A stretch of DNA of 64,000 bases from contig CAUUGH010000002.1 of assembly GCA_963544755.1 (NCBI GenBank), positions 51,053-115,052 of the forward strand. The letters are read 5' to 3'. Below are positions 46,029-55,433 of this stretch, piece by piece. Origin of the DNA: Selenomonas sp963544755 (GTDB lineage: Bacteria; Bacillota; Negativicutes; Selenomonadales; Selenomonadaceae). Numbering within the stretch: position 1 is the first letter of the stretch; each line of letters begins with the position of its first letter. The notes under the pieces were generated by a model. It worked only from the letters and a program-made list of their open reading frames with translations. It was not told where the DNA came from and made no database searches. The position numbers and the translations under genes are program-made.

Positions 46029-46783
46029 TTTTTTTGTCGATGCTTCTTTTAGGCGTGATCATCGGCTTTGTCGGCGCCGGCGGCGCCGGTGTTGTCATCA
46101 CGCTTTTGACGGTTGGCTTTGATGTGCCGGTTCATACAGCGCTCGCTGTCGCGCTAGCATCAATGGTATTTACCATGATCTCTGGGGCAATCAGTCACTT
46201 TCGTGAGGGTGAAGTCGTCGTCAAAACAGGGGCGGTGCTTGGCGCTGGCGGTGTACTAGGCGCCTTGCTCGGTGCTGAAGTGTCAAACGTGCTACCTTCT
46301 AAAGAGCTTGGCTCTATGACAGCGCTGATGCTGCTTTTATCTGCGTTCACGCTCTATCTAAAAGTCTATCAAAGCAATTTTCTCGACCGCCATTTTCACC
46401 TGCGAAAATCAATGCTAAAAGGGAAAAAGCTCCTTACCTACGGGCTTTTTCTAGGTTTTATCAATGGCTTTTTATCAGGTGCATTCGGCATCGGTGCGGC
46501 TGCATTCATCCAGCTTACATTGCTTTGTGTGTTTGGCGTGCCGCTTTTACAATCTATTGGTACCTGCATGATGGTGATTTTGCCCATTTCGGCGGCTGGC
46601 AGCCTTGGCTATATGCTAAATGGGCGCCTCGATCTCAATATCTTTTTACAAACGCTTGCAGGCTTAATGATCGGGGCTTTCATCGGTGCAAAATGTACGC
46701 ATCTTGCACCACGACCGCTCTTAAAGGCTGCCATAGTAGCTTTACCGACAATCGGCGGCTTGATCATGCTGCTTTTTCATTAA
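46025..46783 (+). CDS. TauE/SafE-family membrane permease
   Basis: 252 residues, about eight hydrophobic helices with the two-fold repeat of the family. Each half begins with a glycine-rich stretch (GVIIGFVGAGGAGVV at ~10-24, GFINGFLSGAFGIGAA at ~145-160). The family exports or imports sulfite, sulfonates or related small anions; the substrate here is unknown. It overlaps the EptA-like gene by 4 bases, so the two are cotranslated. The following 128-base gap has no clear terminator. Confidence 0.8.
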   Translation: MIFLSMLLLGVIIGFVGAGGAGVVITLLTVGFDVPVHTALAVALASMVFTMISGAISHFREGEVVVKTGAVLGAGGVLGALLGAEVSNVLPSKELGSMTALMLLLSAFTLYLKVYQSNFLDRHFHLRKSMLKGKKLLTYGLFLGFINGFLSGAFGIGAAAFIQLTLLCVFGVPLLQSIGTCMMVILPISAAGSLGYMLNGRLDLNIFLQTLAGLMIGAFIGAKCTHLAPRPLLKAAIVALPTIGGLIMLLFH

Positions 46784-46911
46784 GATACACAGCTAAAAAC
46801 AATATAGTAATGATAAATTTCATATTATTGCAATTATCATCTATTCTGCCCGAAAGTTTTACTAGACTAAGGAGAAAAGTCATAGTATACTAACCAGTAG
46901 AGGGGGATACG

Positions 46912-47319
46912 ATGAAAGAAAATAAAAAGATGAATCAACGGGTGCGAACAGATATGGAAGAATTAGATGAAAATGTCCGCCAAGTAAGTGAGCAACTAGC
47001 TAGTAGTGCCGAGTGTCTGGCAAAGCTTAGTGAAAAGATCACGGAGTTTGACACACATTTTGCCACACTAGATCGTCGCTTTGCCGAGCTTGATGCACGA
47101 TTTGCAGCGTTTAACCAACATTACAAAGCAGCTAGTGAACAAATTACAGCACTTGAGCAGGAAACGCAAGAAGCTTGTCGCATGACGCAAGATGTGCGCC
47201 GCAGCACGGCGTATATCAGCGCACGCTTAGAAGCGTTAGAGATGGCGGCGTTAACTGCTGAAATCGTGCCGCACCGTGAAGGCTTAAAAGCGCTGCCAAA
47301 AGAAGATACTCTATATTAA
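46912..47319 (+). CDS. Small coiled-coil protein, unknown function
   Basis: 135 residues, almost entirely heptad-like helix (LDENVRQVSEQLASSAECL, FATLDRRFAELDARFAAF, ITALEQETQEACRMTQDV). No signal peptide, membrane helix or known motif. AGAGGGGG lies just upstream of ATG 46912. It has its own terminator and probably its own transcript. It could be an accessory or scaffold protein, but nothing in the context indicates which process it serves. Confidence 0.65.
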   Translation: MKENKKMNQRVRTDMEELDENVRQVSEQLASSAECLAKLSEKITEFDTHFATLDRRFAELDARFAAFNQHYKAASEQITALEQETQEACRMTQDVRRSTAYISARLEALEMAALTAEIVPHREGLKALPKEDTLY

Positions 47320-47328
47320 GCTGCATAT

Positions 47329-47368
47329 AAAAAAGGTGCAGAAGTATAAAAACTTCTGCACCTTTTTT
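47329..47368 (+). terminator. Strong intrinsic terminator
   Basis: 17-bp perfect stem (47329-47345 with 47352-47368), 6-base loop, A-tract before and T-tract after. It works for the plus-strand coiled-coil gene and probably also for cydC on the minus strand. Confidence 0.88.
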
Positions 47369-47429
47369 ATATGCCAAACTTACACAATCTATTATTAATG
47401 ACGCAAAAAATCGCCGCTTTACATAAAAA

Positions 47430-49052
47430 TTACAGCTCGATCACTTGCTTCATACTACTTAAAAGCGGCAGATCGTGCGTGATAACGATGAGCGTGCCGC
47501 CCTTTTGATCGAGTGCTTTAAGTATGGCGGCGATAAGATGGGCACCGCGTTTACTATCAAGGCCTGCGGTCGGCTCGTCGAGCAATAAAATAGGCGCATC
47601 GGCGGCAAGTGCAAGCGCTGTCAAAAGGCGACTTCGCTGACCGCCTGAAAGATACGCAGCATTTTCTCCGAGCGGCTCATCAAGTCCTCGTGGCAAGGCG
47701 CGTATGACATCGGCAAGTTGTGCAATTTTTAGCGTTTGCCATATAGCATCTTCTGTTATATTTTCATGAAGCCGTAGAAAATTATCACGCGTCGATGTGC
47801 TAAAGAGATAGCTTCCTTGTAATGCCGCGCCAAAAAGGGCGCGTATTTCATCCGGTGTCTTTTGTTCATGTGCCATGCCATTATAAAAAACTGTGCCGCT
47901 ATCAACATCCCAAAGCCGCAGTAAAATACTTGCCAATGTCGTCTTGCCGGCGCCGCTTTCACCGATGATCGCCGTATGCTCACCGCGCTTTATGCTAAAG
48001 CTAAGGTTTTTTAAGATGGGCAGACCTTTTTGATAAGCAAAATTTATATTACTCGCTTCTAGTATGGCTGTTGTGGCAGTAGATGGTGTGGCTTTTTCTG
48101 TTATTGCTAGCTCTTTTGCTTGTCGGATGCTTTTTTTTCGTGCTAGAATATGTGCCGCCGCTCGCTTTGCCCCAGCTATGCCAAGAACAGCTACAGGAAG
48201 TGCGCGGTATTCTGCTAATGCGGCTTCTAGCACGAGTGCCCATACGGCGTATTCGATGCCGCTGATGCTGCCTTCTTTAGCATGGGGCAGCAGAAAAAGC
48301 AGCAGCAAGACCCAAAGGATTACGCGCAAACCATCGAGCAGCGTAAAAAGGCGTTCGCGCTTTTGGCTGTTTTTTATCTGTTTTTCTTGAAATATTTGCG
48401 CTGCATCGTCAAGCATCTGATGGGCATAAGGCGTTGCTCCTGCAAGGTAAAGTTCCGTGCGTCCGTCCACGAGATCTAAAAGAGTGCTGCGGTAGGTGCT
48501 GCTTTCTTTACGAAGGCTTTCTTCTTTTAAAAGGATGTGCGGCAAGACGAGGTAGAGGATGTATAAAAGTATGACAAGACTTGCGCCAAGTGGGCTTAGC
48601 GGCAAAAGAGCCCCACTCGTAAAGAGTGCGATAAGCCCTGCAATAAGAGGCGGCGGCACGCTGCGCAGGTAGAAGTTTCGCAGCGTTTCGCAGCCTGTCA
48701 ACAGATCGTGCAAAAATTCGCCTTCACGCACTACGCCTTCTTTTAGCGGCAACTTTTCTATAGAGCGACGATAAGTTGCAAGCTGCAATTTTTCGTAGCA
48801 AGAAAAAGCGAGTCTATGAGAAAGCAGGCGATCAAGGTAGCGAAAGACGGCGCGTGCTATGCCAAAAGCGCGTACACAGGTGATGCCAAGCGTAAGAGCC
48901 GATAAAGGCGGCGAAAGTGCAGCACTAGCGATGATCCATGCAGCGCCGCCAATAAGTGCGATGCCAAAAAGCGCAGCTAAAAAGGCAGCAAAAAGTGCAG
49001 GAATACTTTTAGCAAAAGACAAAAGGCGCATTAGACCAAGAATCTCCGTCAA
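47430..49052 (-). CDS. cydC: Thiol-reductant ABC exporter subunit CydC
   Basis: 540 residues: six membrane helices in the first ~300 residues, then an ABC ATPase domain (GESGAGKTT at ~362, LSGGQRSR at ~470, ILLLDEPTAGLD at ~490, TLIVITHD). With CydD it forms the cysteine/glutathione exporter needed for cytochrome bd assembly. HDLLTGCETLRNFYLR near residue 110 is typical of CydC. It overlaps cydD by 4 bases (49049-49052). It is the last gene of the cydABDC operon. Confidence 0.9.
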   Translation of the reverse strand: MTEILGLMRLLSFAKSIPALFAAFLAALFGIALIGGAAWIIASAALSPPLSALTLGITCVRAFGIARAVFRYLDRLLSHRLAFSCYEKLQLATYRRSIEKLPLKEGVVREGEFLHDLLTGCETLRNFYLRSVPPPLIAGLIALFTSGALLPLSPLGASLVILLYILYLVLPHILLKEESLRKESSTYRSTLLDLVDGRTELYLAGATPYAHQMLDDAAQIFQEKQIKNSQKRERLFTLLDGLRVILWVLLLLFLLPHAKEGSISGIEYAVWALVLEAALAEYRALPVAVLGIAGAKRAAAHILARKKSIRQAKELAITEKATPSTATTAILEASNINFAYQKGLPILKNLSFSIKRGEHTAIIGESGAGKTTLASILLRLWDVDSGTVFYNGMAHEQKTPDEIRALFGAALQGSYLFSTSTRDNFLRLHENITEDAIWQTLKIAQLADVIRALPRGLDEPLGENAAYLSGGQRSRLLTALALAADAPILLLDEPTAGLDSKRGAHLIAAILKALDQKGGTLIVITHDLPLLSSMKQVIEL

Positions 49053-50689
49053 GATTTGTCACCTCCTAAGTCGATGACGTGATCTGCCCAAGCGATAAGT
49101 GCCGGTCGATGCGATGCTAAAAGCAAGGTGCGCCGCTGCGAAAAGGCATCAAGGGCTTTTAGAACGTCTGCTTCTGTTTCTTCGTCAAGTCCTGCCGTGA
49201 TCTCATCTAAGATGACAAAGGGACGCGCTCTAAAAAAGGCACGCGCAAGACCTAAGCGACGGCTTTCCCCGGCGGAAAGCGGCTGACCGCCAGCTCCTAG
49301 CAGCGTAAAAAGTCCTTTAGGAAGCTTTTCAAAAAAGCTGGTAAGCGATGCTTGACTAAGCGCCCTACGAACATCTTCTGGCGCGTATTCTTGCCACAAG
49401 CTTATATTTTCGGCAAGTGTCGCATTAAATATATGCGTTTTTTGCGGAACGTATGTGATAAGCAAAGAGCGCGAGTCACGAGAAAGCTGCGCGAGATCGT
49501 AGGCATTGCCAGCACCTGCGCCGTCTGTTAAAAAAATTTTACCTTTCGTCGGCGCTAAGATGCCGGTGAAAAGTTTTAACAATGTCGTTTTTCCTGCACC
49601 GCTTGCGCCGATGATTACAGTTTTTTTACCTGCGGGGATATTGATATTAAGATCGCGAAAGATTGTTTCTTTCGTCAACGGGTAGTGATAGCCTAGATCC
49701 TTAGTGACTACACGCGGCGGCACGAGAATTTTCGTGTGCCTACCATCGGTCTTTTCACAGCTTGATAAAAGCTGCGGCAAAAGTGCTGCTGCTGCCGTAT
49801 TTGCATCCATAGCAGCATGAAAAGCGATGCCGCTTTCTCGAAGTGGCTGATAAAAGAGCGGCGCTAGGATCAGTATGAAAAACGCTGTTTGAAAGTCTAT
49901 TTGTCCATCAAGGAGTCGCAGCCCTATAGATACGGCAATGAGCGCGATAGAAAGTGTCGTGATAAGTTCAAGCGCGAATGCAGAAACAAAAGCAAGGCGC
50001 AAGACAGCAAGGGACGCTTTAGAAAAAGCGCGGCTGCCCTTTTCAAGGCGTGCGCCCTCAGATGCTGTGCGGCGAAAAATTTTCAAGGTCGCTGCCGCAC
50101 GAATCATCTCGCTAAATCCTGTAGTTAAAGCTTGCATCTTTGACCATTGCCGCTTACTTGCCAGACTTGTCGCCTTGCCAATGAGCATGAGCAAAAAGGG
50201 AGCTATGGGAAGTGTCAGGAGAAAAAGAAGTGCTGAGAGCGGATCAAAAATGGCACTTACTATTAAAATAAAAGGGACAAGGACAATAAATGCTATGGCT
50301 GTCGGTAAAACAGTACGAAACCACGGAGAAAGTGCATCCACACTTTCGAGCGTCAAAGTCAAAATACCGGTCGTATCACGTCCTTCTTCAAGTAATGCGC
50401 GGTGCAGTGCGCGGCGGCAAAAGATGCGACAGTCATAAGAAAGGCGATCTTCTACAGCACTTTTAGGAATACGCAAAATAGCAGCCGTTAGGACGCACAA
50501 AAACAGCACCAGAAAATCTGATGCTGTTTCGTATAGTCCTAAGTCATTTAGGAAAACTGCATTGACTACGGCGGCGGTTTCCCATGCTAAAGCGATTACT
50601 AAGATGCTAGAGAGCACTTCTAACAGGACGCGACCAAAAACAATATGCTTTTGTTTCTTTAGTGTTTGAAAAAGCAGTTTTTTGTGCAT
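49049..50689 (-). CDS. cydD: Thiol-reductant ABC exporter subunit CydD
   Basis: 546 residues: membrane domain then ABC ATPase (GASGAGKTT at ~358, LSAGESRRLGLARAFF at ~471, FVILDEITAGLDEET at ~493). The LSAGE variant of the signature is usual for CydD. It is the partner of CydC. It starts 6 bases after the cydB stop with no good ribosome site, so its translation is probably coupled to cydB. Confidence 0.9.
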   Translation of the reverse strand: MHKKLLFQTLKKQKHIVFGRVLLEVLSSILVIALAWETAAVVNAVFLNDLGLYETASDFLVLFLCVLTAAILRIPKSAVEDRLSYDCRIFCRRALHRALLEEGRDTTGILTLTLESVDALSPWFRTVLPTAIAFIVLVPFILIVSAIFDPLSALLFLLTLPIAPFLLMLIGKATSLASKRQWSKMQALTTGFSEMIRAAATLKIFRRTASEGARLEKGSRAFSKASLAVLRLAFVSAFALELITTLSIALIAVSIGLRLLDGQIDFQTAFFILILAPLFYQPLRESGIAFHAAMDANTAAAALLPQLLSSCEKTDGRHTKILVPPRVVTKDLGYHYPLTKETIFRDLNINIPAGKKTVIIGASGAGKTTLLKLFTGILAPTKGKIFLTDGAGAGNAYDLAQLSRDSRSLLITYVPQKTHIFNATLAENISLWQEYAPEDVRRALSQASLTSFFEKLPKGLFTLLGAGGQPLSAGESRRLGLARAFFRARPFVILDEITAGLDEETEADVLKALDAFSQRRTLLLASHRPALIAWADHVIDLGGDKS

Positions 50690-50695
50690 AGGTGA

Positions 50696-51712
50696 TTAAT
50701 AGCCATGATTATTGGCATCGGCAGCCGTCACGCGCTTTCTAAAGATGTAATACGTCCATATCTGATAGCAAAGAACGACCGGCACAAGGCAAGCGGCAGC
50801 TATCGTCATGATCGAAAGCGTGTAAGGTGTCGATGCTGCATTGTAGATAGTAAGACTATATGCCGGCGAAAGGCTAGAAACCATAAGGCGCGGAAATAAG
50901 CCGGCAAAGAAAGAAACGACCGTGAAAGCTACGGCAAGACCACTACAAACAAAGCCTGTCGTCGATGCTTTTTTGATCACATTTGCGTATGCTGACAGAA
51001 ATACTACCGCAGCTAAAATAAGCGCAACAGCAGCGACAGGGCTACTGTAAAGATCGGTGTAGACATAGGTGAGGATCATGCAAAGGACGAAGGATATAAC
51101 CGCGAACGCACCGGCCTTTTTCGCTATGTCCTGTACGCGTATGATAAGATGCTTATCTTTAAGACGCATCGTCAAAAACGCCGCACCGTGAAAAGCAAAT
51201 ACAAATATAAATGTGATGCCGCCAACGATAGAGTAAGGCGAGAGCAGACCAAAAAAGCCGCTCGTGTACGTCATATTCGCATCTATCGGCAGTCCTGCGA
51301 TAAGATCGGTAACGGCAACACCCCATAAAAAAGCAGGTACGACGCTACCAAAGACGATGCACTTATCCCAACCGCTTCGCCATGCAGCCGAATCACGATA
51401 CCCACGCAGCTCAAAAGCAACGCCACGCAAGATAAGCGCGACGAGCATTAAGAAAAGCGCTAGATAAAATGTGCTAAACATCGTCGCATAAAGATGCGGA
51501 AAAGCTGCAAAACTTGCGCCGCCAGCTGTGATCATCCAGACTTCGTTGCCGTCCCATACAGGAAGGATCGTACGCAGCATGATGCGCCGCTCTTCATCTG
51601 TCTTGCCTGCAAAAGGAAGCAACATACCAACACCATAGTCAAAACCTTCCAGGAAGAAAAAGCCCGTAAAGAGTACGACGATCAAAATAAACCATAAAAT
51701 GTTCAAATCCAT
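50696..51712 (-). CDS. cydB: Cytochrome bd oxidase subunit II
   Basis: 338 residues, hydrophobic throughout. FLEGFDYGVGMLLPF at ~21-35 and DGNEVWMITAGGASFAAFP at ~53-71 are the conserved CydB motifs. It pairs with CydA in the quinol oxidase that scavenges oxygen. The ATG (51710-51712) shares a base with the cydA stop (TAATG), ensuring equal expression. Confidence 0.95.
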   Translation of the reverse strand: MDLNILWFILIVVLFTGFFFLEGFDYGVGMLLPFAGKTDEERRIMLRTILPVWDGNEVWMITAGGASFAAFPHLYATMFSTFYLALFLMLVALILRGVAFELRGYRDSAAWRSGWDKCIVFGSVVPAFLWGVAVTDLIAGLPIDANMTYTSGFFGLLSPYSIVGGITFIFVFAFHGAAFLTMRLKDKHLIIRVQDIAKKAGAFAVISFVLCMILTYVYTDLYSSPVAAVALILAAVVFLSAYANVIKKASTTGFVCSGLAVAFTVVSFFAGLFPRLMVSSLSPAYSLTIYNAASTPYTLSIMTIAAACLVPVVLCYQIWTYYIFRKRVTAADANNHGY

Positions 51713-53076
51713 TATGCTCCACTCCTTTCAGGCACAGGGCTGCTTTTGATAAAGCGGATGGCAACGCCCATGGCAAAGACGATAAGTACAAGATAAATCA
51801 AGGTAAAGCCTGTAAGAGTCAGCCAAAGATCTGTAGTAGTAAGGTTTGGCGAGACGGCATCGACAGTTTTTTGCAACCCGTTGACTATCCAAGGCTGACG
51901 ACCTACCTCGGTGATAAACCAACCGACTGAGTTGGCGATAAACGGCAGCGGCAGACTATAAAGCAGCACTTTTAGCATACAGGGTTTATCAGCAAGCGTT
52001 CCCTTGCGTGCAAAAAAGAGTGCTGTAGCCGTGATGAGGATCATCAGTCCGCCTGCGCCGACCATGATGCGAAATGCCCAAAAAAGTGCCGTAACATTAG
52101 GCACATAGTTATCAGAACCATACCTCGCTACAGCTTCTTCTTGCAGATCACGAATACCTTTGATTTCGCCTGCCGGCTCGTTATATACCATGAAGGAAAA
52201 GAGCGCCGGAATCGTTATTTCAAAGTCGTTTTGCATCTTGTCCTCATTGATGACGGCAAAAGCTGCAAAAGGCGCCGGATCTTCTGTCTCCCAAAGAGCT
52301 TCCATAGCGGCAAGCTTCATCGGTTGAGCATCTTTTAGATACTGCGCGTGCATATGACCTGCACCGGCTACACCTAAAAGACCGATGAGCGTAAAAGCGA
52401 GGATGTCTTTCATAGCTTTTTGAAAAATGCCGGCACTAGGTCCTTGCTGCAAAATCTTATAGGCAGCGATAGCAGAGAGCAAGACACCTGCCGTAGACAT
52501 TCCGGCAAAAAATGTGTGCGTCATTTCGCCGACGACGTAATGATTTGTTAAAAGTGCGCCAAAGTCCGTCATGACGGCACGAGCACCATCTATGGCGTAG
52601 CCCGTCGGCTGCTGCATGAAAGAATTTGCAACCAAGATCCAAAGCGCCGAAAGATTGCTGCCGATAGCTACCAGCCACATCGTCAGACAGTGCGCTTTTG
52701 GTGAAAGTTTATCCCAACCAAAGATCCAGATGCCAAGAAATGTCGATTCTAAAAAGAACGCCGAGAGTGCTTCTAAAGCAAGCGGTGCGCCGAAAATATC
52801 GCCCATAAAGCGCGCATACTCTGACCAGTTCATGCCGAAGTGAAATTCCTGCACGATGCCAGTGACGACACCTAAAGCGAAATTGATGAGAAAGACGGTA
52901 GAGAAAAATTTCAGTAGCTGCTTGCTCTCTTTTTTCCATTGTGCATCTTTCGTGCGGACGTGACAGGTTTCCAAGAGTGCCAGAAAAAATGTCAATCCCA
53001 GCGTCAGAGGAACGAAGAGAAAATGATAAGTTGACGTGATGGCGAACTGCCATTGTGATAAGACAGCCGTACTCAT
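51712..53076 (-). CDS. cydA: Cytochrome bd oxidase subunit I
   Basis: 454 residues with nine-helix layout. His18 in STYHFLFVPLT and His in LTNHYVVGEMTHTF (~178) are haem ligands, and GRQPW marks the end of the Q-loop region. The Q-loop is short, as in Firmicutes. The enzyme oxidises quinol and reduces O2, protecting an anaerobe at low oxygen. AGGGG lies 9 bases before ATG 53076. First gene of cydABDC. Confidence 0.95.
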   Translation of the reverse strand: MSTAVLSQWQFAITSTYHFLFVPLTLGLTFFLALLETCHVRTKDAQWKKESKQLLKFFSTVFLINFALGVVTGIVQEFHFGMNWSEYARFMGDIFGAPLALEALSAFFLESTFLGIWIFGWDKLSPKAHCLTMWLVAIGSNLSALWILVANSFMQQPTGYAIDGARAVMTDFGALLTNHYVVGEMTHTFFAGMSTAGVLLSAIAAYKILQQGPSAGIFQKAMKDILAFTLIGLLGVAGAGHMHAQYLKDAQPMKLAAMEALWETEDPAPFAAFAVINEDKMQNDFEITIPALFSFMVYNEPAGEIKGIRDLQEEAVARYGSDNYVPNVTALFWAFRIMVGAGGLMILITATALFFARKGTLADKPCMLKVLLYSLPLPFIANSVGWFITEVGRQPWIVNGLQKTVDAVSPNLTTTDLWLTLTGFTLIYLVLIVFAMGVAIRFIKSSPVPERSGA

Positions 53077-53121
53077 AATATGATACCCCTTCCTTTCAGA
53101 AAATAATTACTTTTTGCATCC

Positions 53122-53150
53122 ATTATAAAACATGGTGCAGTAAAAAACAA
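53122..53150 (-). promoter_or_regulatory. Promoter of cydABDC
   Basis: Minus strand TTGTTT (53145-53150), 17-base spacer, TATAAT (53122-53127). The start would be near 53115, giving a ~40-base leader. Confidence 0.65.
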
Positions 53151-53197
53151 GGTAAAGTAAACAATAGACAGCATTTTATCAGATATTCTTAATGGGA

Positions 53198-53225
53198 TTA
53201 TCGACAAAATTGAAAGAGTCGATAA
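53198..53225. promoter_or_regulatory. Inverted repeat upstream of cydA
   Basis: TTATCGAC (53198-53205) and GTCGATAA (53218-53225) with a 12-base spacer, ~50 bases upstream of the cyd -35 box and ~45 bases after the P-type-like gene. No T-tract follows on the minus strand, so it is a regulator site or a weak transcript end. It matches neither the FNR nor the Rex consensus. Confidence 0.35.
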
Positions 53226-53269
53226 GATAACTTTTAGGAATATTGTAGAGAAAATATAAAAACACAAGA

Positions 53270-55171
53270 TCAATAATCGAGCGTATGCGGCGTAAAAGAA
53301 AATCTTTTAAGATATATTGGCGCAAGAGCCGCAGCGACGATGCCAAAGAGCATATAAAGAACCGCAAGAAGCGGCAGCAGGCGCAGATCGCCAAGAAAGA
53401 AACAAGAAGCGTGCAGTAAGCCGATTGCCAAAAGCGCAAAAAGAAACGAAAGCATAAGGGCAAGGCGCACTGTCATGAGCGTTCGACGCGAGAGTTTGAT
53501 TAGTTGTGCGATGCGTGATATATCATTAGGGTCGATTAAAATATCGGCTTTAACAACATCATCTTGCGTGGCAAAGACGACATCGGCTCTTTCGGCTGCT
53601 TTGGCATCTTGCTTTTTGCCGGCGAGCAGGGCGACCGTGTGACCGTGTGCTTGTAATAGCTGCACCTCCTTAGCGCGTGCCGTTGGCGTCAGATCGAAGC
53701 GATAGATGCCGATGCCAGCATCTTTTGCCACGCGCCTTGCCGTGCTGCGACAATCGCCTGTCAACATGACGGTTTGCACGCCGAGCGTTTCTAACTGACG
53801 TATTGTGCGCGCTATATCAAAGCGCAGCTCATCGGAAAATACGAGGATGCCTTTAGCACTGCCGCCGGTAGCGAGGTAGATAGTGATCTTGCCGCGAGCG
53901 GCGAACTGATCGCCACGCACAATAAGAGAATTACTGACTAAAACGCCCTCTTGCCGAAGCCATTCGAGCTTTCCAAGGCGCACTACCCTGCCATTTATCA
54001 GTGCCTCGACCCCTTTTCCTGCAATATCGCTTGTCGCAGAAACACGCACAAGGCGTGCGCTTCGGCTAACTGCGGCGGCGACTAATACGCGTGCCAGTCG
54101 ATGAGGGTTACCATTTTCGACACTTGCAGCAATGCTTAAGATCGCGCTTTCAGAAAGCCCTTCGCCGACGATGGTCGAAAGAAAAGGCGCTCCTTTTGTT
54201 ACAGCACCACTTTTGGTAAGCGCGATAGCACTGACGTTTTTTAGCACATCAAATGCAGCAGCATTTTTTACAAGAATCTTTTCTTTGCGGCATTTTTTTA
54301 GTGCAACAGAAAGTGCGAAGGGCGTTGCAAAAAAAAGAGCAGTCGGGCAGGAAAAAAAAAGCACGGCAAAGAAAATAATCGCTGTCTGAAGCGGTGAAAG
54401 CCCCTGCATTTGCCAAAAAACGACCTCTAGAAAAGCGATGAGCAGCCCGAAGGTGAAAAAGCGCAGCGCGGCACTGTCCGTGATACTAAAAAGCGGCAAA
54501 GATGTTGTCGACGGAGCATCTTTTTGTGCTGGATCTGCTTTTTTAGCGGCTGCTTCATCGGTCTGCACCGGATCTTTGCCATCGGCTAATCGCCTTTCTT
54601 CAGCACGCAAAGCTTCAAGCTCTAAATAACGCGCCTTTGAGGCTTTTTTTTGCCGTTCTTCTTCTTTTTCTTGGATCGCCGCTTCGCGCTCTATTATCAT
54701 CTCCTCTGCGCCTAGCGGCGTGACGCCGTCGTCGTCAAGCGTTCTTTCTTCTTCTTTTAGCCGCGCTTCAAGATACTTGCCGCCGAGTGTTAATGTCAAA
54801 AAAATACCAAGCGGCGTAAATAGTAACTGATGAAACAGATCTGTGCCGCTTTGCACCATCTCAGCTATGAAAAGACCACTTAAAGCGATCGCAGAAAAAG
54901 CACTAAATGTGATAAGCGAGTCTGTAGACGGTGCTTGAAAGAGCTTACGGATGCCGCGCCGCACAATACCTCGGCAAACTAGCAGCATGAAGATAACAAA
55001 GACAAATTCAATGCCGGCAAAAACTAGCGGCATCTTAGCAAAATTGAGCAGCTTAAAATCTACGCCATAAAAAGCGGCGACAAGTAGCCCCGGGGAAAAA
55101 ACAAATGATAAAAGTGTCAAGGTCAAAACGATAAAAAAAGCCATCTGCAACTTTTTTTTATTATCTTCCAT
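53270..55171 (-). CDS. Degenerate P-type ATPase-like membrane protein (pseudoenzyme)
   Basis: 633 residues in one intact frame with the hydrophobic layout of a P1B ATPase: helices at ~10-135 and ~235-295, a cytosolic P/N-like region at ~300-560, and helices at ~565-625. Key parts are lost. The membrane CPC is SCPT (~274), and the phosphorylated Asp of DKTGT is Thr in ALTKSGAVT (~317-325). GDGxNDxP is LLAGKKQDA (~515), and the actuator domain with TGE is replaced by a Glu/Lys-rich coiled-coil linker (~135-215). MLTGD remains (~469-473). It cannot pump by the known cycle. AAGGA lies 8 bases before ATG 55171. It lies directly upstream of cydABDC; a role in bd assembly or regulation is a guess. 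Confidence 0.8.
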   Translation of the reverse strand: MEDNKKKLQMAFFIVLTLTLLSFVFSPGLLVAAFYGVDFKLLNFAKMPLVFAGIEFVFVIFMLLVCRGIVRRGIRKLFQAPSTDSLITFSAFSAIALSGLFIAEMVQSGTDLFHQLLFTPLGIFLTLTLGGKYLEARLKEEERTLDDDGVTPLGAEEMIIEREAAIQEKEEERQKKASKARYLELEALRAEERRLADGKDPVQTDEAAAKKADPAQKDAPSTTSLPLFSITDSAALRFFTFGLLIAFLEVVFWQMQGLSPLQTAIIFFAVLFFSCPTALFFATPFALSVALKKCRKEKILVKNAAAFDVLKNVSAIALTKSGAVTKGAPFLSTIVGEGLSESAILSIAASVENGNPHRLARVLVAAAVSRSARLVRVSATSDIAGKGVEALINGRVVRLGKLEWLRQEGVLVSNSLIVRGDQFAARGKITIYLATGGSAKGILVFSDELRFDIARTIRQLETLGVQTVMLTGDCRSTARRVAKDAGIGIYRFDLTPTARAKEVQLLQAHGHTVALLAGKKQDAKAAERADVVFATQDDVVKADILIDPNDISRIAQLIKLSRRTLMTVRLALMLSFLFALLAIGLLHASCFFLGDLRLLPLLAVLYMLFGIVAAALAPIYLKRFSFTPHTLDY

Positions 55172-55277
55172 AAAGAATTCCTTCTTTCACTGCGATATGA
55201 TTTTTGACGTTATTTATATGCATGAGATAATTTCTTCTTCGCTTCTTCGTTCACCCTTTCCTTCATTCGCCCTTTGA

Positions 55278-55295
55278 TTGGTAAATTCCTACCAA
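55278..55295. promoter_or_regulatory. Palindrome in the divergent ispE / ATPase-like intergenic region
   Basis: TTGGTA-N6-TACCAA, followed by A8 on the plus strand. It could be an operator or, read on the plus strand, a small hairpin. The rest of the 55172-55433 gap holds only the ispE promoter. Confidence 0.35.
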
Positions 55296-55358
55296 AAAAA
55301 ATTAAGACTTGCCGTCAGCAGCAAAAATTGCTAAACTGCACGCACTTTTGATTTGGGC

Positions 55359-55386
55359 TTGACTTCTTGGGCTTTCATGATAAAAT
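55359..55386 (+). promoter_or_regulatory. Promoter of the ispE-glmU run
   Basis: TTGACT (55359-55364), 16 bases, TAAAAT (55381-55386). Transcription would begin near 55393, downstream of the ATGs at 55353 and 55377, so translation of ispE must start later. Confidence 0.6.
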
Positions 55387-55433
55387 TTAAAAATCGCAGA
55401 TACATTCACTATAGAAAGGATCGTGCATTTTAT

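Noticed and set aside
53077..53269. FNR or Rex operator upstream of cydA
   Set aside because: I looked for TTGAT-N4-ATCAA and TTGTGAA-type palindromes and found neither; only an unrelated TTATCGAC repeat is present.
53270..55171. Calling the 633-residue protein an active copper or zinc ATPase
   Set aside because: The phosphorylated Asp, the TGE actuator loop and the GDGxNDxP hinge are all missing.
55353..55433. ATG starts of ispE at 55353 or 55377
   Set aside because: They lie before the predicted transcription start, lack ribosome sites, and make the protein longer than the family.
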